Shown: positions 6,505-9,423 of the stretch, piece by piece | How the letters are laid out: every line of letters starts with the position of its first letter | Numbering within the stretch: the first letter of the stretch is position 1 | NCBI GenBank assembly: GCA_027069385.1 | Contig: JALXER010000004.1 | Span: forward strand, 1-9,423 | Source: Paracoccaceae bacterium | Lineage (GTDB): Bacteria > Pseudomonadota > Alphaproteobacteria > Rhodobacterales > Rhodobacteraceae | Direction: 5' to 3' | Length of the DNA stretch: 9,423 nt | The notes under the pieces: model-generated | Database searches by the model: none | What the model was told of the DNA's origin: nothing | Seen by the model: the letters and a program-made list of their open reading frames with translations, nothing else | Program-made: the position numbers and the translations under genes

Positions 6505-6533
6505 TTGCCAGATGGTTAATATTTCGCCATAGT
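6505..6533 (+). promoter_or_regulatory. Possible sigma-70 promoter for the ABC transporter genes
   Basis: TTGCCA (6505-6510) and CATAGT (6528-6533) are separated by 17 bp, matching the -35 and -10 consensus at 5/6 and 4/6 positions. They lie in the 75-bp gap between the sigma factor stop and the transporter start. AGGAGGT at 6549-6555 follows as the ribosome binding site. This is a by-eye match only. Confidence 0.35.
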
Positions 6534-6559
6534 CCAGCCAGCAAAAACAGGAGGTATAC

Positions 6560-7366
6560 ATGAAATTTCAATCGATTCTGGCCGTCGTGGCCACTTTGGG
6601 CATGACCGGCGCGGTCTCTGCACAGGAATCTCCGGCCATGGGCATGCCCGATCTGGGCGGTCGCACCGTGGTTGTCGTAACCGAAAACGCCTATCCGCCG
6701 CTGCAATTCGTTGATCCTTCCAGTGGCAATGCCATTGGGTGGGAATATGACGCCATGGCCGAAATTGCCAAGCGCATCAACATCACAGTCGAATACCAGA
6801 ATACCAGCTGGGATGCGATGATCCCTGCCGTGTCCAGCGGTGAATACGATATGGGCATGACCGGCATCACCATCCGCGAGGATCGCGCCGAGGTGGTCGA
6901 TTTTTCCGATCCTTACATGCGTTCGGAAATGTTCATGCTGGTGCGTGCCGACGAGGACCGCTTTAGCGACGGCCCCAGCTTTGCCGCCTTCGAGGGCGGC
7001 CTTGTGGGCGCTCAGCCCGGCACCACGCCGTTCTATGTGGCGGTTTACAATATGCTCGATGGTGACGAGGCCAACCCGCGCATCAAACTGTTCGAAACCT
7101 TCGGCATTACCGTGCAGGCGCTGCGCGCCGGTGACGTTGATGTGGTGCTGACCGATGGCACTGCCGGTGCAGGCTATGTGCGCGCCAATCCCGATACCTT
7201 CAAACTGGTCGGTGACCCGATGGGTACCGAGGATTTCGGCTTTATCTTCCCCAAAGGCTCCGATCTGGTCGAGCCGATCAATGCGGCGATTGCCGCGATG
7301 AAGGAAGATGGCACCATCGAAGCACTGAACGTCAAATGGTTCCTCGAATATGACATGGGCGGCTAA
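6560..7366 (+). CDS. ABC transporter substrate-binding protein, family 3 (polar amino acid type)
   Basis: The 268-residue protein starts at ATG 6560 behind a strong AGGAGGT. It has a Sec signal peptide (MKFQ, hydrophobic core, likely cleavage after AVSA at residue 21) with no lipobox Cys, so it should be a free periplasmic protein. The mature part shows family-3 features: ENAYPPLQF (42-50), GWEYDAMAEIAKRI (60-73) and TGITIRE (101-107), with the Arg expected to bind the ligand carboxylate. VDFSDPY follows at 113-119. The ligand is probably an amino acid or similar small polar molecule; it cannot be specified. It is followed by a permease gene after a 45-bp gap containing a GC hairpin. Confidence 0.93.
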   Translation: MKFQSILAVVATLGMTGAVSAQESPAMGMPDLGGRTVVVVTENAYPPLQFVDPSSGNAIGWEYDAMAEIAKRINITVEYQNTSWDAMIPAVSSGEYDMGMTGITIREDRAEVVDFSDPYMRSEMFMLVRADEDRFSDGPSFAAFEGGLVGAQPGTTPFYVAVYNMLDGDEANPRIKLFETFGITVQALRAGDVDVVLTDGTAGAGYVRANPDTFKLVGDPMGTEDFGFIFPKGSDLVEPINAAIAAMKEDGTIEALNVKWFLEYDMGG

Positions 7367-7380
7367 GCGCGCTCCGTTCT

Positions 7381-7400
7381 GCCCCCGCTGCGGCGGGGGC
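7381..7400 (+). terminator. GC-rich hairpin between binding protein and permease genes
   Basis: GCCCCCGC (7381-7388) pairs perfectly with GCGGGGGC (7393-7400) around a TGCG loop. It lies 14 bp after the binding-protein stop and 11 bp before the permease start, with only TTT following. Such hairpins after binding-protein genes commonly attenuate transcription or protect the upstream mRNA end, giving more binding protein than permease. A full terminator is less likely. Confidence 0.6.
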
Positions 7401-7411
7401 GGGGTTTCCCG

Positions 7412-8209
7412 ATGAACTCTTCTCAACCCGACACCAAGGATTTCCCCTATTGGCTGCTGCTGGCGGCAACCATCGGGTTGTATCTGGGCTTTCGCGTTTA
7501 TACCGACGAGTTGTATTCGCAGGTGATTTCCACCGTTTCACGCGGGATTACGGTGACGATTTTTGTTACCGTGGTGGCGTTTTTCAGCGCGTCGCTGGTC
7601 GGGCTGGTGCTGGCGGTCGGGTCGCTGTCGCGGTTTCTGGTGCTGCGGCAATTGTCGCGCTTTTACATCGAAATCATCCGTGGCGTACCTATTCTGGTAC
7701 TGCTGATCTATATCGCTTTTGTCGGCACTCCGGCGCTGGTGGTCGCGATCAACTGGATTGGCGAGCCGCTCGGGCTGGACCCGATGAAAACCCGCGATGT
7801 GTCGCTGTTATGGCGCGCGATAACCGCCCTGACCATCGGCTATTCCGCTTTTATTGCTGAGGTATTTCGCGCCGGAATCCAGTCGGTCGAACCGGGCCAG
7901 ATCGAAGCCGCAAAAGCGCTGGGCCTGAATGGCTGGCAACGGTTTCGCCTGATCATTTTCCCGCAGGCCATCCGCACCATCCTGCCACCGCTCGGCAACG
8001 ATTTTATTGCGCTGATCAAAGACAGTTCACTGGTTTCGGTGCTGGGGGTCGCGGATATCGCGCAGCTGGGTAAAATCTATTCGGCCGGCTCGTACAAGTA
8101 TCTCGAAACCTATAATATCGTTGCCTATATCTATCTTTTGATGACCATCACCCTGTCGCTGGCATTGCGCAGAATTGAATCAAAAATGCAAGCCGAGAAA
8201 AAGGGCTGA
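7412..8209 (+). CDS. ABC transporter permease, His/Glu/Gln/Arg/opine family
   Basis: The 265-residue inner-membrane protein has about five or six hydrophobic segments (about 13-30, 45-70, 92-113, 137-155, 187-203 and 235-252). RGVPILVLLIY (90-100) is typical of this permease family. The EAA loop that docks the ATPase is present: EAAKALGLNGWQRF (165-178) followed by a Pro-Gln-Ala-Ile-Arg segment. The start ATG 7412 has only a weak GGGG upstream, at the foot of the preceding hairpin. It partners with the upstream binding protein. No second permease or ATPase gene follows, so the channel may be a homodimer served by an ATPase encoded elsewhere. Confidence 0.92.
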   Translation: MNSSQPDTKDFPYWLLLAATIGLYLGFRVYTDELYSQVISTVSRGITVTIFVTVVAFFSASLVGLVLAVGSLSRFLVLRQLSRFYIEIIRGVPILVLLIYIAFVGTPALVVAINWIGEPLGLDPMKTRDVSLLWRAITALTIGYSAFIAEVFRAGIQSVEPGQIEAAKALGLNGWQRFRLIIFPQAIRTILPPLGNDFIALIKDSSLVSVLGVADIAQLGKIYSAGSYKYLETYNIVAYIYLLMTITLSLALRRIESKMQAEKKG

Positions 8210-8224
8210 ACGGGCCTTCGCTTC

Positions 8225-8250
8225 GGGAGGGGGATTGACCCCCTCCCTCT
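8225..8250 (+). terminator. Probable terminator of the ABC transporter unit
   Basis: GGGAGGGGG (8225-8233) pairs perfectly with CCCCCTCCC (8239-8247) around a 5-nt loop, followed by TCTTCG. It begins 16 bp after the permease stop. The T-tract is poor, but the stem is long and GC-rich. Two smaller hairpins come next (8256-8270 and 8306-8321). Confidence 0.6.
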
Positions 8251-8330
8251 TCGACACCCCGTACCGGGGTGGGTTGTACATAAGGTCAGCCACCGGGCGC
8301 CAATCGCCGCCGGGGGGCGGCTAATCGGGC

Positions 8331-8357
8331 ATCGCGCGCTTGCGCGCGATTCCTTTT
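8331..8357 (+). terminator. Second probable terminator before the kinase gene
   Basis: ATCGCGCG (8331-8338) pairs with CGCGCGAT (8343-8350) around a CTTG tetraloop and is followed by TCCTTTT. This is the best T-tract of the four hairpins in the 8210-8449 gap, and it would insulate the kinase gene from the transporter genes. Confidence 0.55.
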
Positions 8358-8436
8358 GGCAAGATACGGATTTGCACCACCTTGCCTTAATGCTGGATTT
8401 TAACGGAATCGCACCGTAAGATACGCCGGTAAACCA

Positions 8437-8442
8437 AAAGGA
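8437..8442 (+). promoter_or_regulatory. Ribosome binding site fixing the kinase GTG start
   Basis: AAAGGA lies 7 nt before GTG 8450. An in-frame TAA at 8417-8419 excludes any longer start, and the other nearby GTG (8445) runs into TGA after two codons. Confidence 0.7.
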
Positions 8443-8449
8443 ATGTGCC

Positions 8450-9423
8450 GTGAATCAGTCTCAGGGTATCCTGCGCGCAGGGGAATTGCTCAACAATACC
8501 TATGTGATCGAGGAACTCGTTGGTTCTGGCGGGACCGGCGAGGTTTACCGGGCCAAGAACATCGTTTCGGGGCGCGAATTTGCCATCAAGATCCTGAAGC
8601 AGGAATTTTCGCGTGACGAGGCGTTTATCAACCTGATGCGCCGCGAGGCCGACGTTCTGCACAATGTGGTTGACGACGCGGTGGTACGTTATAACGAGTT
8701 GCTGCGCTCGGAAATGCATGGTGGGTTTGTGTTTCTGGTGATGGAATTCATCCGCGGCCCGCAACTGGCCGAAATCGTCAAGGCGCGCGGTCCGGTGGAC
8801 CCGGCGGCGCTGCTGCAGATTGCCAAACGTATGGGCAAGGGCCTGATGGCGGCGCATGCGCAAAACGCCTTTCACCGCGATATGAGTCCCGACAACATCA
8901 TCCTGCCCGATGGCGACCCTTCCAAGGCCAAACTGATTGATTTCGGCATCGCCCGTGATATCAGCGAGAACGCGCAAACCGTGGTCGGTGGCGGCTTTGC
9001 CGGTAAGTACCAGTTTGCCGCGCCCGAGCAACTGGAGGGCAATGTCGATGCGCGCTCCGACCTTTACAGCCTTGGCATGACCTTGCTGAATGCCTATCGG
9101 GGCAAGCCGGTCAATGTGGGGTCCTCGCTGATGGAGATCGTCAAGACCAAGGCGGCACGGGTCGATACCCGCGATGTGCCCGGTCAACTGGGTGCGCTGA
9201 TTGCACGGCTGGTTGAACCCAACCCGAACGACCGGTTCCAGAGCGCGGCCGAGATGCTCGCCTGGCTGGAGGGAAAGCCCCAGGCCGACCCGCAATCCGA
9301 AGCAACCGTGGTCATGCCGCACGCCGCCCCTTCGGGGCCGTCCTTTCAGGAACACGCGACCCTGCCGCCCGAACCCGGTGGTGGCGGGGGCGGGGGCAAG
9401 TGGGTTGTCATCCTGCTGTTGCT
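8450..9423 (+). CDS. Membrane-anchored Ser/Thr protein kinase, 3'-truncated by the window edge
   Basis: A Hanks-type kinase domain runs from GTG 8450 to about residue 275. The glycine loop is GSGGTGEVYRAK (25-36), the ATP-binding lysine is K47 in FAIKIL, and the helix C glutamate is probably E66. The catalytic loop is HRDMSPDN (142-149) with D144, the metal-binding motif is DFG (164-166), and AAPEQ (190-194) stands for the APE motif. The catalytic-loop Lys that normally follows two residues after Asp is Ser here (S146); activity may still be possible, as the other key residues are present. After the domain come a Pro-rich linker, a run of seven glycines (310-316) and the start of a hydrophobic segment (KWVVILLL) at the window edge, probably a membrane anchor with an external domain beyond it. 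The substrate is unknown. A large antisense ORF over this gene is a shadow. Confidence 0.93.
   Translation, partial: MNQSQGILRAGELLNNTYVIEELVGSGGTGEVYRAKNIVSGREFAIKILKQEFSRDEAFINLMRREADVLHNVVDDAVVRYNELLRSEMHGGFVFLVMEFIRGPQLAEIVKARGPVDPAALLQIAKRMGKGLMAAHAQNAFHRDMSPDNIILPDGDPSKAKLIDFGIARDISENAQTVVGGGFAGKYQFAAPEQLEGNVDARSDLYSLGMTLLNAYRGKPVNVGSSLMEIVKTKAARVDTRDVPGQLGALIARLVEPNPNDRFQSAAEMLAWLEGKPQADPQSEATVVMPHAAPSGPSFQEHATLPPEPGGGGGGGKWVVILLL

Noticed and set aside
5978..7426. 482-codon minus-strand ORF
   Set aside because: It lies antisense to the clear sigma factor and substrate-binding protein genes. Its His/Gly/Ala-rich sequence without domain structure is typical of an antisense shadow in GC-rich DNA.
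8387..9355. 322-codon minus-strand ORF
   Set aside because: It is antisense to the protein kinase gene, which has all major kinase motifs and a good start; the minus-strand product has no coherent motifs.

Overview
The window looks like chromosomal DNA from an alphaproteobacterium, most likely Rhodobacterales (Roseobacter group). This rests on the GC-rich coding regions, several GTG starts, and a gene mix of a GcvT-fused FAD amine dehydrogenase, a family-3 ABC importer and a small sulfotransferase-like protein. The taxon is an inference from gene style; no rRNA or marker gene is present.

Left part (1-850): the 3' portion of a sulfotransferase-like gene, cut off by the window edge. It carries a perfect 29-bp inverted repeat whose outer arm begins at base 1. 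A hairpin follows the gene. Next comes a visibly AT-rich segment (852-2725) unlike the rest. It holds an unrecognised minus-strand gene of about 333 codons, an AT-rich gap of about 450 bp, a 14-bp hairpin directly before a strong ribosome binding site, a possible 41-codon basic leader ORF, and an overlapping 100-residue acidic single-pass membrane protein. A second hairpin closes this block.

Middle (2762-6484): a large minus-strand dimethylglycine/sarcosine dehydrogenase-like enzyme. Facing away from it is a plus-strand unit made of a DUF2703 thioredoxin-like protein broken into two frames (5415-5561 and 5567-5932), followed 3 bp later by an ECF sigma factor of SigZ type with a cysteine-rich tail. 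The two are probably co-transcribed. They are the best candidate here for a little-described regulatory pair: a thiol or metal responsive sigma factor with a cysteine-rich partner.

Right part (6485-9423): a family-3 substrate-binding protein and a single permease with a GC hairpin between them, but no ATPase gene. A run of four hairpins follows. The window ends inside a membrane-anchored Ser/Thr protein kinase that starts at GTG 8450 and has Ser in place of the usual catalytic-loop Lys. No tRNA, rRNA, CRISPR array, transposase or integrase was seen.
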